Shown here: positions 41,465 through 51,226 of the stretch, one piece after another | Position numbering within the stretch: position 1 is the stretch's first letter | How the letters are laid out: each line of letters begins with the position of its first letter | Assembly: GCF_900583165.1 (NCBI RefSeq) | Contig: NZ_UTKY01000094.1 | Coordinates: forward strand, 1 to 64,000 | Source: Pseudomonas viridiflava | Lineage (GTDB): Bacteria > Pseudomonadota > Gammaproteobacteria > Pseudomonadales > Pseudomonadaceae | Direction of reading: 5' to 3' | Length of the DNA: 64,000 nt | The notes under the pieces: model-generated | What the model was told of the DNA's origin: nothing | What the model saw: the letters and a program-made list of their open reading frames with translations, nothing else | Databases searched by the model: none | Position numbers and translations under genes: made by a program

Positions 41465-43165
41465 TTACACTGTGGGGGTCGTCACTACAAAATCCTCCTC
41501 GAAATACTCCCACTCCCCCCGCGTCTCACTCTGACGCCGCGCCACCTCCATCTGCCGCAACTCCACACGCCGTATCTTGCCGGATATGGTCTTGGGCAGT
41601 TCGCTGACAAATTCGATACGCCGCACCCGCTTGTACGGCGCGAGGTTGTCGCGGGCGAAGGCGAGGATGTGGCGGGCCAGTTCATCATTGCCCAGCGCGT
41701 CATGGGCCAGGATCAAAAAGGCTTTCGGCACAGCCAGGCGTAAAGGATCGGGGCTGGGCACCACGGCCACTTCCATCACCGCCGGGTGTTCGATCAACGC
41801 GCTTTCCAGTTCGAACGGGCTGATGCGGTAGTCAGAGGCCTTGAACACATCATCTGCACGGCCGACAAAGGTGATGTAGCCGTCGGCGTCGATCTGCGCG
41901 GTATCGCCGGTGCGGTAATAGCCGTCGCGCATCACTTCGGCGGTTTTCTCCGGGCTGTCTTCGTAGCAGAGCATCAGGCCCAGCGGGCGAACGTCCAGGG
42001 GCAGGGCGACTTCGCCTTCAGTGGCGGGCAGGCCGTCCGGGTCCAACAATGCAACCTGATACCCCGGCAGCGGCCGGCCCATGGAACCCGGCTTGAGCAA
42101 TTGGCCGGGGGTATTGCCCACCAGCGCGGTGGTCTCCGATTGGCCGAAGCCGTCCCGCAGCGGTAGGCCCCAGGCGTGTTGAATCTGCTCGATGATTTCC
42201 GGGTTCAGCGGCTCGCCGGCACCCACCAATTCGCGCAGGCTTAAGCGCGATTTATAGCTGGCCAAGTCTTCCTGGATCAGCATGCGCCACACCGTGGGCG
42301 GCGCGCACAGGCTGGTCACGCCGTAGCGTTCCAGCGCGGTGAGCAATGCCGGCGCGCTGAACCGGGCGAGGTTATGGATAAAGATGCAGGCACCGGCGTT
42401 CCACGGTGCAAACAGGCAACTCCAGGCATGTTTGGCCCAGCCGGGGGATGAGATATTCAGGTGCAGGTCGCCCGGTTGCAGGCCGATCCAGTACATGGTC
42501 GAGAGGTGGCCCACCGGGTAACTCTGGTGGCTGTGCAGCACCATCTTCGGTTTGGAGGTGGTGCCGGAGGTGAAATACAACAGCATCGGGTCGGTGGCGA
42601 GCGTGGTGCCCTCGGCCTCGAACTGCTCGGGGAATTCAAACGCGGCATGGTGAGCGACCCAGCCGTCGGGCGCCTGGCCGACACAGATGCGGCTGCAACC
42701 CTCGGCTAGGCCGGAAAACTTGCCGACATGGGCTTCGCCGACCACCAGGTGACGTACCTGCCCGCGCTCGATACGGTCGCGCAAATCATCCGGGTTCAGC
42801 AGGGCCGTGGCAGGAATGACCACGGCACCGAGCTTGAACGCGGCGAGCATGGTGTCCCATAGCGCCACATCGTTGCCCAGCATCAGCAGCACCCGATCAC
42901 CGCGACGCACGCCCAGGGAACGCAAGTGATTGGCCACCTGGTTGGAGCGCTTGGCCAGTTGCTGGAAGCTGTAGCGTTGCTCGCTGGCGTCTTCTTCGAC
43001 GATCCACAGCGCATTGGCCGAGTTGCCTTCGGCCATCACCTCGAAGTAATCCAGCGCCCAGTTGAACGCGCCCAGTTGCGGCCAACGGAAATCCCGCACA
43101 GCGGTGGTGTAATCGGTGCGGTGGGCGAGTAGAAAATCCCGGGCGGCCAGGAAGGGGTGCGTCAT
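41465..43165 (-). CDS. AMP-forming acyl-CoA synthetase
   Basis: Acyl-CoA synthetase (566 aa) of the ANL superfamily. The P-loop is YFTSGTTSKPKMVLHSH, the adenine motif DGFGQSETT and the hinge VGRADDVFKASDYRISPFE; the catalytic lysine is likely in LPKTISGKIRR. It resembles medium-chain and benzoate/acetoacetyl-type ligases, so an aromatic or medium-chain acid is possible. It lies alone between REPINs and the TonB receptor. ATG 43165 has AAGGA at good spacing; the ATG at 43171 is too close to it. Confidence 0.88.
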   Translation of the reverse strand: MTHPFLAARDFLLAHRTDYTTAVRDFRWPQLGAFNWALDYFEVMAEGNSANALWIVEEDASEQRYSFQQLAKRSNQVANHLRSLGVRRGDRVLLMLGNDVALWDTMLAAFKLGAVVIPATALLNPDDLRDRIERGQVRHLVVGEAHVGKFSGLAEGCSRICVGQAPDGWVAHHAAFEFPEQFEAEGTTLATDPMLLYFTSGTTSKPKMVLHSHQSYPVGHLSTMYWIGLQPGDLHLNISSPGWAKHAWSCLFAPWNAGACIFIHNLARFSAPALLTALERYGVTSLCAPPTVWRMLIQEDLASYKSRLSLRELVGAGEPLNPEIIEQIQHAWGLPLRDGFGQSETTALVGNTPGQLLKPGSMGRPLPGYQVALLDPDGLPATEGEVALPLDVRPLGLMLCYEDSPEKTAEVMRDGYYRTGDTAQIDADGYITFVGRADDVFKASDYRISPFELESALIEHPAVMEVAVVPSPDPLRLAVPKAFLILAHDALGNDELARHILAFARDNLAPYKRVRRIEFVSELPKTISGKIRRVELRQMEVARRQSETRGEWEYFEEDFVVTTPTV

Positions 43166-43295
43166 GGTCATTGTCCTTAATTATTGTTGTGGGACTGACC
43201 CCCGGCTCAGCCGGGTGGCTGAACCGAGTATAGGCACGCATAAATCTAGAGATGAACCCGCAGAAACACCGATGGGTTGTGCAAAAAAGTCATGC

Positions 43296-45680
43296 TCAGT
43301 ATTTCCAGGTGACCGACGCCGTGAGGTTGCGCGGTGCGCCGTAATTGGTCGAACCGGCGGCCTGGTACAGCGACAACAGGTACTTCTGGTCGGTGACGTT
43401 GTTCAGGTTCAGCGACGTGCTCCAGTGCTCGTCGAAGTCGTAGCTGCCCATCAGGTCCACCAGGGCGTAGGCGTCCTGGTACACGCGGCTGTTGCTGTCG
43501 ACCTCGGTGTGGCTTTGCCATTGCACACGGCTGCCGATCTTGGCCTGGGGCAAGCCGGGCAGGCGATAGGTCAGGCTGCCGCGTACGCTGTGGGTGGGCA
43601 CGTACTGGCGAGCGCGTTCGCCATTGTTGTCTTCGATGTGCACGTAGGTATAACCGCCACTGAGGGACAGGCCGGTGAGGATTTCGCCATTGGCTTCCAA
43701 CTCGACGCCACGGCTCTTGTAGTCGACGCCCCGGTACACGTATTGGCCGTTGACGATGGCCCCGGTGGTTTCGGCGACGTTCTGTTGCTCGGTCTTGAAC
43801 ACCGCAGCGGTAACGCCTAGGCGCTCGTCCAGCAGACGGCCCTTAACGCCGATTTCCATGCTTTTGCCTTCCAGCGGCTCGATGATGCCGCCGGCGGTGC
43901 TGCGCAGGTATTGCGGTTTGAAGATTTCGGTCCAGCTGGTGTAGACGCTCCACTGCGGGGTCAGGTCGTAGACCAGGCCGGTGTAGGGCGTGACCTTGCC
44001 GTGTACGCGGGTGTCGTGGGGCGCTCCGTAGCCCATGCCATCGCCATCGGCACTGAGCATGCGCGCGCCGGCGATCCAGTGCAGATCGTCGGTGAGGCTG
44101 AAGCGGGCACCGGCGAACAGGCTTTTCTGGCGGTCAGTGAACAGTTGGGTGTTGAGCTCGTCGGTGTAGTTCATCGGCGGCTCCACCACGTTGCCGGCCA
44201 GCACGTCTTCCAGGTTTTCCAGTTGGTTACCCGACGCCGTGCGGTAGTGACCGCGCTCGGTGTGGTGCAGGCGGCCGTAGTTGGCGCCCAGGGTCAACTC
44301 ATGCTCACGCCCCAACAGGCTGAACGGCCCGGACAATTGCCCTTCGGCCGCCACCTGATGCTCTGTGCTGGTGGTGCGGTTGATATAGGCCAGCACGCTG
44401 TCGGCAGTGAAAGGGATGGCGTAGAGCATTTTGGTATCGGAGTGCTGGCTCATGCCGGACACGGTGAGGGTGCTGGTCCAGCCATTATCGAAGGCGTGGA
44501 CGAGTTCTGCGAAGGCGCGCTGGGTCTGGATATTCCAGTAGGTCCACGGCTGGCCCACGCTGGAACTGCGGCTGCTGTAGTGGATGCGGTTGCCGGCGTA
44601 GTCGGCAATCGGCAGCCCGCCCCAGGTGCTGCCGTTGGATTGGCTGTCTTGCTGGGAGAAGCCTACGGTGAGGGTGTCGGCGTCGGACAGGTCAAAGGCC
44701 AGCAACCCCGCCATCACGTTGACTTCGTGGCTGTAGTTGTCGAGGTAGGAATTGCCCTTGTCGTGGGAGGTGATAAAGCGCCCGCGCACGTTGCCGCTGT
44801 CGGTCAGCGGGCCGGACACGTCCAGGGCCAGGCGCCGGTTGTCCCACGAGCCGCCGCTGGCGTCGATGCGTGCCTGGAAAGTGTCGGTGGGGCGCTTACG
44901 CACCAGGTTGACGGTGGCCGAGGGGTCGCCTGCGCCGCTCATCAAGCCGTTGGCGCCGTGCAGCACGTCGACCTGTTCGAACTCGGTCATGTCTTGCTCG
45001 CCCACCAGCACGCCGCCGGAGAAGGGCAGGCCCATGCCGTCGAACTCGAAATTCTCGATCTTGAAGCCACGGGAGGTGAACGCGGTGCGGTCGGTTTCGA
45101 ACTGTTCGACGGTCACCGACGGCGCGCTGCGCAGGGCCTCTTTGACGCTGTTGAGCTTGAAGTCGTCCAGTTGCTCGCGGGTCACGACAGTGATGGCTTG
45201 CGGGGTTTGTTTGTCGGTGAGGCCTAGGCGGGTGGTGGTGGATTTGGGTTTGCCCAGGTAGCCGACACTCTGGCCGCCATCCTGTTGGGCGTCGTCTTGA
45301 ACGTGGATGGCCGGCAGGGTCATGCCTTCAGCCTGCTGGGGTAACGGCACCAAATATACGGTGACCGCATCGGTGCGCGCAAAGCTGTAGCCGCTGCCTT
45401 TGAGCAATTCGGCCAGCGCCTGTTCCGGCGAGTACACCCCCACGACCGCCGAGCTGCGCAAGGCGCTGTCGAGGTTGCCGTCCAACAGCACGTTTTGCCC
45501 CGATTGCTGACTGAACACCAACAGGGCCTGGCGCAGTTGCTGGGCCGGGATGTTGAGCGACAGCTTATCGACCGAGGTGCCAGCAGCCGATGCCGCATAG
45601 GCCGGGACTGCACCCATCAGCAGGCTGCAGGCGAGGGCGGCGGCGCGCCAGTGCAGGGTGGGTTGAGGATGCTTTGCCAT
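43296..45680 (-). CDS. TonB-dependent siderophore receptor with signalling domain
   Basis: Outer-membrane receptor (794 aa). A signal peptide (1-32, ending PAYAASA) is followed by an STN signalling domain (about 50-110, SLNIPAQQLRQALLVFSQQSGQNVLLDG), TonB box and plug (about 150-260), and a 22-strand barrel ending ASVTWKY. The STN domain marks a transducer receptor that contacts FecR when ligand binds. Ligand not predictable, probably a ferric siderophore. Downstream of fecI-fecR on the same strand. Confidence 0.92.
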   Translation of the reverse strand: MAKHPQPTLHWRAAALACSLLMGAVPAYAASAAGTSVDKLSLNIPAQQLRQALLVFSQQSGQNVLLDGNLDSALRSSAVVGVYSPEQALAELLKGSGYSFARTDAVTVYLVPLPQQAEGMTLPAIHVQDDAQQDGGQSVGYLGKPKSTTTRLGLTDKQTPQAITVVTREQLDDFKLNSVKEALRSAPSVTVEQFETDRTAFTSRGFKIENFEFDGMGLPFSGGVLVGEQDMTEFEQVDVLHGANGLMSGAGDPSATVNLVRKRPTDTFQARIDASGGSWDNRRLALDVSGPLTDSGNVRGRFITSHDKGNSYLDNYSHEVNVMAGLLAFDLSDADTLTVGFSQQDSQSNGSTWGGLPIADYAGNRIHYSSRSSSVGQPWTYWNIQTQRAFAELVHAFDNGWTSTLTVSGMSQHSDTKMLYAIPFTADSVLAYINRTTSTEHQVAAEGQLSGPFSLLGREHELTLGANYGRLHHTERGHYRTASGNQLENLEDVLAGNVVEPPMNYTDELNTQLFTDRQKSLFAGARFSLTDDLHWIAGARMLSADGDGMGYGAPHDTRVHGKVTPYTGLVYDLTPQWSVYTSWTEIFKPQYLRSTAGGIIEPLEGKSMEIGVKGRLLDERLGVTAAVFKTEQQNVAETTGAIVNGQYVYRGVDYKSRGVELEANGEILTGLSLSGGYTYVHIEDNNGERARQYVPTHSVRGSLTYRLPGLPQAKIGSRVQWQSHTEVDSNSRVYQDAYALVDLMGSYDFDEHWSTSLNLNNVTDQKYLLSLYQAAGSTNYGAPRNLTASVTWKY

Positions 45681-45769
45681 TCAGGTGTTTCCCTATGAGG
45701 TCGCGCGATCAATCCCTCTAGGACGGATGAAACGTGGCAATACCTGATGGCGATGTGAATTATTTGCGA

Positions 45770-46729
45770 TTAGGCCGGTTGGATCAGGGTGACCAGGTCG
45801 GTGTAGCGAGTCATGCGCACCGCCAGCGCCTTGGACAGGGCATCGAGCATCTGGTCCGGGCGGTTCAAGTTGAGGATCAGACTGACGCGGCGCGCCGCCA
45901 GTTGTTGATTGGGGATAAAGATCTTGCCTTCACGCCAGCGCTGCAACTGGTTGACCACAGTGAGCAGTGGGGTGTCGAAGAACACCAGGCGGCCATTGCG
46001 CCAGGCTAATACCTGTTCCAGTTCGGCGCGTTGGATGGCGCCAGTCTGGGTGGCGCTGAAATACAGCGAGAGGCCTTCGCCCAGGTCGGTTTGCTGGTTG
46101 GGCGTCATCACCCGCACGGTATGGCGACTCACGCTCAACTGCGCGTTGGCACCGTCACAGGACAGACAAAAGTCGGCTTCGTTGGTGAGCACCCGACCGG
46201 CCTGGGTCTGCACTGAAAACTCCCCGGCGGCTTTAGGCTGCACCGTGAAAAACGCTTCGCCTTGCAGCAGTTCCACCGAGCGTTGGGTGGCGGAAAAATT
46301 CAGATTGAGTGCGGTATTGCCTGCCAGTTCAACTGTGGAGCCATCAGGCAGTTGTACGCTGCGGCGTTCGCCAATGGCAGTACGCACATCGGCAAACGGT
46401 GAGCTGACGCCCTTGAGCCACAAGGTGGAGGCACTGGTGGCAACCACCGCCACACTGGCGGCGACGGCCAAGCCGACAAAGCGGCGTCGGGACAGTTGTG
46501 GCGCTTGAACCTTAGGCGGTGCCAGTAGCGCAGTCGCCGCCCATATCTTCTCCAGATGCGCATACGCCTGGGCATTACGCGGGTCGGCGGCCAGCCAGCG
46601 GGCCAACTCATCGCGCTCGGCTGGGGTTGGCGAGCCTGCCTGGAGCAAGGCAAACCACTCGCTGGCCTGGTGACTGGCGTCATCGGGGCGGGCGAGGGGC
46701 GGGAGCAGGCGCGGCGGTTCAACACTCAT
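45770..46729 (-). CDS. FecR-type anti-sigma/sigma regulator
   Basis: Inner-membrane signal transducer (319 aa). The N-terminal cytoplasmic DUF4880-type region (about 15-60, EWFALLQAGSPTPAERDELARWL) precedes one transmembrane segment (about 84-106) and the periplasmic FecR domain (about 115-215, AIGERRSVQLPDGSTVELAGNT). It relays receptor occupancy to the ECF sigma factor encoded just upstream. Confidence 0.92.
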   Translation of the reverse strand: MSVEPPRLLPPLARPDDASHQASEWFALLQAGSPTPAERDELARWLAADPRNAQAYAHLEKIWAATALLAPPKVQAPQLSRRRFVGLAVAASVAVVATSASTLWLKGVSSPFADVRTAIGERRSVQLPDGSTVELAGNTALNLNFSATQRSVELLQGEAFFTVQPKAAGEFSVQTQAGRVLTNEADFCLSCDGANAQLSVSRHTVRVMTPNQQTDLGEGLSLYFSATQTGAIQRAELEQVLAWRNGRLVFFDTPLLTVVNQLQRWREGKIFIPNQQLAARRVSLILNLNRPDQMLDALSKALAVRMTRYTDLVTLIQPA

Positions 46730-46782
46730 GGGCTAATCAATTCAACAAAAACCGGTCAGGCGGCGAGTATAGGTGAAGGCGT

Positions 46783-47280
46783 TCACTCGGGCATGCCCTG
46801 CTTCAACAAGTCCAGGGCGCGGACCATGCGGCTGTACGCGGTTTTGGGGGAAATGCCCAGGCGTTCGCCGATCTCGACGTAGGTGAGGCCTTCGACCCGC
46901 ACCAGCAAAAATACATCGCGGCAGGGCTCGGGCATGGTGTGCAGCACGTCGTTGAGGGTTGCCAATTGTTGGTTGGCGATGGCGGCTTGTTCCAGGGTAG
47001 GGCTGGGTTGTTCAAGGGAGCCGGGGTCTTGTTGGTCCAGCTGCTCGCCCTTGCGGTGTTCCTGGCGGCGGGTGTGGTCGATGAACAGGTTGCGCGCAGC
47101 AGAGAACAGGTAGGCGCGGAAATTTTCGATACGGGTGCGGCCCATCTGTTCCGATAGCCGGATGAACGCGTCCTGCGTCAGGTCGGCTGCGGTTTCCTTG
47201 CAGCGTAGACGGCGGTCCAGGTAAGCCTGGATTTCACCACGATGGGCGAGGTAAAGCGCCTTGAGATCTGAGCCGGACAT
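46783..47280 (-). CDS. FecI-type ECF sigma factor
   Basis: ECF sigma-70 factor (165 aa). Region 2 (about 10-75, AYLDRRLRCKETAADLTQDAFIRL and FRAYLFSAARNLFIDHTRRQ) and region 4 (about 105-160, VFLLVRVEGLTYVEIGERLGISPKTAYSRM) are complete. ATG 47280 is the family-length start. A Fur-like box lies 46-64 bp upstream, so expression should rise in iron limitation and drive the receptor gene. Confidence 0.93.
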   Translation of the reverse strand: MSGSDLKALYLAHRGEIQAYLDRRLRCKETAADLTQDAFIRLSEQMGRTRIENFRAYLFSAARNLFIDHTRRQEHRKGEQLDQQDPGSLEQPSPTLEQAAIANQQLATLNDVLHTMPEPCRDVFLLVRVEGLTYVEIGERLGISPKTAYSRMVRALDLLKQGMPE

Positions 47281-47325
47281 AGAGCTACCTGACAGCCATG
47301 GAAGCAAGCGCGGCGCAATATAACA

Positions 47326-47344
47326 AACGAGAATGATTGTTAAT
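47326..47344 (-). promoter_or_regulatory. candidate Fur box upstream of the FecI-type gene
   Basis: AACGAGAATGATTGTTAAT contains GAGAATGATT, a common core of Pseudomonas Fur boxes, and matches GAGAATGATTATC at 11 of 13 positions. It lies upstream of the ECF sigma gene. Confidence 0.5.
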
Positions 47345-47388
47345 AGCGGCGTGATGGCTTTTTTTGCCATCACGCCGCAGGCAGCCGG

Positions 47389-48348
47389 TCAGATTGCCTG
47401 TGGCTTGAAATCGCTGGTCGCGACGGGCATCACGCCTTTGAGCAGCGCCACGGATTTCTCCAGGCCTTCAAGGCTGTTGAGCAGCACATCTTCGTGCTCG
47501 ATGGACAGCCAGCCGTCGTAGCCGGCCATTTTCAGGCGGTAGCAGAACTGGCGCCACCACTGCTCACCATGGCCGAAGCCGAGGGTGATGTACGACCAGC
47601 TGCGCGCCGACACATCCATCAGCGAGCCGTTTTCCAGCAGCGAGTCCACCGCTTGTACCGGCGCGTTGAGCATCGTGTCCTTGGCGTGCACGTGGTACAG
47701 CGCATCGCCCAAGGCATCGGCGGCGGCCAGTGGGTCGGCGCCCATCCAGAACAGGTGGGACGGGTCGAGGTTGGCGCCGATCACCGGGCCGATGGCGTTG
47801 CGCAACTTGTGCAGCGAGCGCACGTTGTACACGCACTGGCTGCCGTGCAGTTCCAGGGCGATGCGCTCTACACCGTTGGCCTTGGCCAGGTCGGCGATTT
47901 CACTCCAGAACGGCAGCAGGCGTTCTTCCCATTGATAACGCAGGATGGTCTGGGTTTCCGGCGGCCACGAAGCCACCACCCAGTTAGGCATGCGGTCGCC
48001 GGCCTGGCCTTCAGGCAAGCCGGACATCGTGCACACGGTCTTGATCCCCAGTTCACCGGCCAGGCGAAGGGTATCCTTGAGGCACTGCGCTTGCTGTGGC
48101 TGGGTGGGGTGAAGCGGGTTGCCGTTGGCGTTGAGGGCGATGATTTCCAGGTTGTGCTGCTCGAAGCTGCGGGTGAAATCCCGGCGTGCGGCGTTGCTTT
48201 CGAGCATCTGCGCCAGGTTGAAATGCGGCGCGGTGGACCAGCCGCCGGTGTTTACCTCCAGGCCCGACAGGCCCATGCGTTCAGCGTGCTTGAGTACATC
48301 GCCCAACGGCAGGTTGCCGAGGGTATCGGTGACAAATCCCAGCTTCAT
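47389..48348 (-). CDS. sugar phosphate isomerase/epimerase (xylose-isomerase-like TIM barrel)
   Basis: A 319-aa AP-endonuclease-2/IolE-like TIM-barrel protein. Probable metal-binding residues lie in LELHGS, NLDPSHLFWMG, HVHAKDT and SIEHED, all conserved patterns in this superfamily. The exact substrate cannot be told; related proteins act on inositol or keto-sugar derivatives. Divergent from a LacI-type regulator (199 bp between), which probably controls it. Confidence 0.85.
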   Translation of the reverse strand: MKLGFVTDTLGNLPLGDVLKHAERMGLSGLEVNTGGWSTAPHFNLAQMLESNAARRDFTRSFEQHNLEIIALNANGNPLHPTQPQQAQCLKDTLRLAGELGIKTVCTMSGLPEGQAGDRMPNWVVASWPPETQTILRYQWEERLLPFWSEIADLAKANGVERIALELHGSQCVYNVRSLHKLRNAIGPVIGANLDPSHLFWMGADPLAAADALGDALYHVHAKDTMLNAPVQAVDSLLENGSLMDVSARSWSYITLGFGHGEQWWRQFCYRLKMAGYDGWLSIEHEDVLLNSLEGLEKSVALLKGVMPVATSDFKPQAI

Positions 48349-48547
48349 AGAGACGATCCTTGGTGGCCCAGACGAGTTGTTGTGGTTGTTATGGGGGGAT
48401 TATTGGCAGCGCAGACACTGGGTTCAAGGATGAGCACGGCGTAACGTTGATAGGAATTACATCAAATTTATCGGCCTAAGTTATTCAAAGAATCGGGACT
48501 TACGGTTTATAACTGATGGTATTTCAATCAATAAGGACACGCCTTTC

Positions 48548-49573
48548 ATGTCGCCGAAAATCGCCGCGCAAGCCTGGAAAGGCCCCACCGTCGAGCAGAT
48601 CGCCAAGGTCGCCAGGGTGGGCGTCGCCACCGTGGACCGGGTGCTCAACAATCGCTCGAACGTGCGCGAAAACACCCGGCTCAAAGTGCTGGCCGCACTG
48701 GATAAGCTCAAGCAGGATCTGGCTAACGGCACGGCGACCCTGCACATCAAGTTATTCTGCGATTCGGGAGAGACCTTCAACGCCACGTTGGCGGCAGCGG
48801 AGGCGGTGATCAACAGCACCACCCCCGGCGTGCTCGTGCACGGTCACTACGAGCCCGCTAACCAGGTCGACCCGGCAGCGTTTGCCGATCGGGTGCAGGC
48901 CGAGGGCGCCTCGGCGGACGGCGTAATTGTGGTTTCCCGCGAGCACCCTGCGATCAACCGGGCGATTCGCGCCTTGTGCCGCCAAGGCATCCCGGTGGTC
49001 TGCCTGACCACCGACCTGGCCAACTCGGGGCGCAGCGCCTATGTAGGCAACGATCAGTACGCCGCCGGCAGCGTCGCGGGGCTGTTGATCGGCAATGCAC
49101 TGGCGCGGCAGAAGGCCAAGATTTTGCTGGTCACCAGCATGGCGTTTCGTTGCCAGCAGGAGCGTGAGATGGGCTTTCGACGGGTACTGCGGGCGGAGTT
49201 CCCCCACTTGAAAATCGATGAACGGATGATGTCCGACGATAGCCCCGAAACCACGACCGAGCAGCTGATGCGCTACTTCTCCAAGCACCACTACCCGGCC
49301 GCCATCTACAACGTAGCGGGCGCCAACCGGGGCGTGGCCCAGGCTATCGGCACCATCGCTGTCGAGCAGCGCCCGGTGTTTGTCGGCCATGAATTGACCG
49401 TGCACACCCGGGGCATGCTGGAGTCCGGGGTGATGGACTACGTGATCTCACACGATTTCGTCGGCGAGATGGCGGCGGCGGTGCGCTGGATTCGCGGGGC
49501 GCGGGAAGGTGCCAGGGCGGCGCCACCGTTTACGCGGGTATTGGTGCATACACGCTATAACTGTGAGCTGTGA
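48548..49573 (+). CDS. LacI-family transcriptional regulator
   Basis: Regulator (341 aa): N-terminal HTH (about 13-60, TVEQIAKVARVGVATVDRVLNNRSNV) and periplasmic-binding-like sensor (about 68-320). The TVDRVLN variant differs from the usual TVSRVLN and is common in IolR-like regulators with sugar or polyol ligands. It faces the isomerase/epimerase gene, an obvious target. ATTC-AAA-GAAT (48483-48493) in the shared intergenic region is a small palindrome that might be an operator. Confidence 0.87.
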   Translation: MSPKIAAQAWKGPTVEQIAKVARVGVATVDRVLNNRSNVRENTRLKVLAALDKLKQDLANGTATLHIKLFCDSGETFNATLAAAEAVINSTTPGVLVHGHYEPANQVDPAAFADRVQAEGASADGVIVVSREHPAINRAIRALCRQGIPVVCLTTDLANSGRSAYVGNDQYAAGSVAGLLIGNALARQKAKILLVTSMAFRCQQEREMGFRRVLRAEFPHLKIDERMMSDDSPETTTEQLMRYFSKHHYPAAIYNVAGANRGVAQAIGTIAVEQRPVFVGHELTVHTRGMLESGVMDYVISHDFVGEMAAAVRWIRGAREGARAAPPFTRVLVHTRYNCEL

Positions 49574-49681
49574 TTGACGGGAAATACGTAAAAGTCCAGT
49601 ATGGAATTATAAGTACAAAAAACAGCAGCGTCTTTTTCTTCACTCTTGCCAAATCAACAACAACTTGCGAGATCACCCCCC

Positions 49682-50458
49682 ATGAAGAAACTCCCCCTCA
49701 TCACCGCCCTGGCCTTGGGCCTGATTGCGTCTGGCCCGTTGCTGGCCGCCGAGAAAACCCTTCGCATCGGTATCGAGGCGGCTTACCCGCCGTTTGCGTC
49801 CAAGACCGAAGAGGGCAAGATCGTGGGCTTCGACTACGACATCGGCAATGCGCTGTGCGCGCAGATGAAGGTCAAGTGCGTGTGGGTCGAAGGTGAGTTT
49901 GACGGTCTGATTCCTTCCCTCAAGGTGAAGAAAATCGACATGGCCTTGTCGTCCATGACCATCAACGAAGACCGCAAGAAGTCGGTGGACTTCACGCACA
50001 AGTACTACTTCACCTCCTCGCGCCTGGTGATGAAGGACGGTGCCGTGGTGGATGACCAATACGCCAGCCTCAAGGGCACGACCGTCGGCGTGCAGCGCGC
50101 CACCACCACCGACCGTTACGCCACCGAGGTGTTTGAACCCAAGGGCATCAACGTCAAGCGCTACAGCAACAACGAAGAGATTTACATGGACCTGGCGGCC
50201 GGGCGATTGGATGCGATCTTTGCCGACACCATCCCGCTCAATGACTTTTTGCAGATGCCTAGGGGCAAGGGCTATGCGTTTGTCGGGCCTGAATTGAAAG
50301 ACCCCAAATACGTGGGCGAGGGCGCGGGGATTGCGGTGCGCAAGGGTAATGAGGCGCTGGTGAGCGAGTTGAACACGGCGCTTGACGGGATTCGCGCGAG
50401 CGGCGAGTACCAGAAGATTTCGCAGCAGTACTTCAAGGCCGATATCTACGGCGATTGA
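49682..50458 (+). CDS. periplasmic amino-acid-binding protein (ArgT/HisJ-like)
   Basis: Solute-binding protein family 3 (258 aa) with signal peptide (1-22, ending PLLAAEK). Ligand-contact stretches RIGIEAAYPPFASK, GFDYDIGNALC and the aspartate in DAIFADT suit a basic amino acid. No permease or ATPase gene is adjacent, so it must share a transporter encoded elsewhere. Its place beside dauR-dauA-dauB matches the P. aeruginosa arrangement and suggests D- or L-arginine/lysine as ligand. Confidence 0.87.
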   Translation: MKKLPLITALALGLIASGPLLAAEKTLRIGIEAAYPPFASKTEEGKIVGFDYDIGNALCAQMKVKCVWVEGEFDGLIPSLKVKKIDMALSSMTINEDRKKSVDFTHKYYFTSSRLVMKDGAVVDDQYASLKGTTVGVQRATTTDRYATEVFEPKGINVKRYSNNEEIYMDLAAGRLDAIFADTIPLNDFLQMPRGKGYAFVGPELKDPKYVGEGAGIAVRKGNEALVSELNTALDGIRASGEYQKISQQYFKADIYGD

Positions 50459-50491
50459 GGGGGATCACCGATATCAAGACCGCCACAGTCA

Positions 50492-50581
50492 ATGTGGGAG
50501 GGGGCTTGCCCCCGATGGCGGTGTGTCAGTCATGTATTACCAACTGATCCACTGCTATCGGGGGCAAGCCCCCTCCCACAT
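50492..50581. repeat. REPIN
   Basis: Inverted REP pair of the ATGTGGGAGGGGGC type between the convergent binding-protein gene and dauR; a copy of the 41355 and 55943 elements. Confidence 0.92.
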
Positions 50582-50596
50582 TTGAATACGGTGTCA

Positions 50597-51226
50597 TCAA
50601 GATCCCTTCAATTCCTTGAGGTGCTTGTACACCGTCGCCCGCCCCATCCCCAGCACATTGGCCACATAGTTCGACGCACTCTTGCCCTTGAACGCCCCCT
50701 CGGCATGCAGCGCCAACACCAACTCGCGCTTATGGTCACGGGTGAGCAGGTTCAAACTCAGCTGGCGCTCGCGCATCCACCCATGCAAAAACGTATTGAT
50801 ACGTTCCTGCCAGTCATCGCGAAACAGCGAGTCCGGCTGCGCGATCAGCCTGCTCGGCGAGAGGAACAAATCCAGCGCGGCCTTGGCATTTTCAAACAGT
50901 GAAATATTCAAGTTGATGCACAACACCGCCAATCGCCGGCCGGTGTGGTCATGCAGCACGGTGCTCAGGCTGCGGATTTTCTGGCCGTCCCAGTTGAGCT
51001 TTTCGTACGGGCCGATATTCACTTCGCTGACATCGTCGGTGAGCATGTCCTCCAGCGCCGAGTCATCGCCAATCGCACGTTTGGACAAGTTATTGGCGAT
51101 GTAGTCGACCTTTTGCGAACGCAGATCGTGCAGCACCGCTTCGGCGTGGGGGAAGAACAGCGTGGCGATGGCGTCGGCCATCGCGCGAAAGTTCTGCATG
51201 ACGTTGTCTTGTTCAGCGGTGTTCAT
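50597..51226 (-). CDS. dauR: D-arginine utilisation repressor (YheO/PAS-HTH family)
   Basis: Regulator (209 aa) with an N-terminal YheO-type PAS domain (about 20-125) and a C-terminal helix-turn-helix (about 165-209, GKSASNYVANVLGMGRATVYKHLKEL). In P. aeruginosa DauR represses dauBA until D- or L-arginine appears. Start ATG 51226 shares one base with the dauA stop codon; the TTG just before it is less likely. Third gene of dauBAR. Confidence 0.85.
   Translation of the reverse strand: MNTAEQDNVMQNFRAMADAIATLFFPHAEAVLHDLRSQKVDYIANNLSKRAIGDDSALEDMLTDDVSEVNIGPYEKLNWDGQKIRSLSTVLHDHTGRRLAVLCINLNISLFENAKAALDLFLSPSRLIAQPDSLFRDDWQERINTFLHGWMRERQLSLNLLTRDHKRELVLALHAEGAFKGKSASNYVANVLGMGRATVYKHLKELKGS

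Noticed and set aside
43911..45227. A 438-codon Val/Gly-rich plus-strand frame
   Set aside because: Antisense to the TonB receptor; valine/glycine periodicity reflects the beta-strand codons read backwards.
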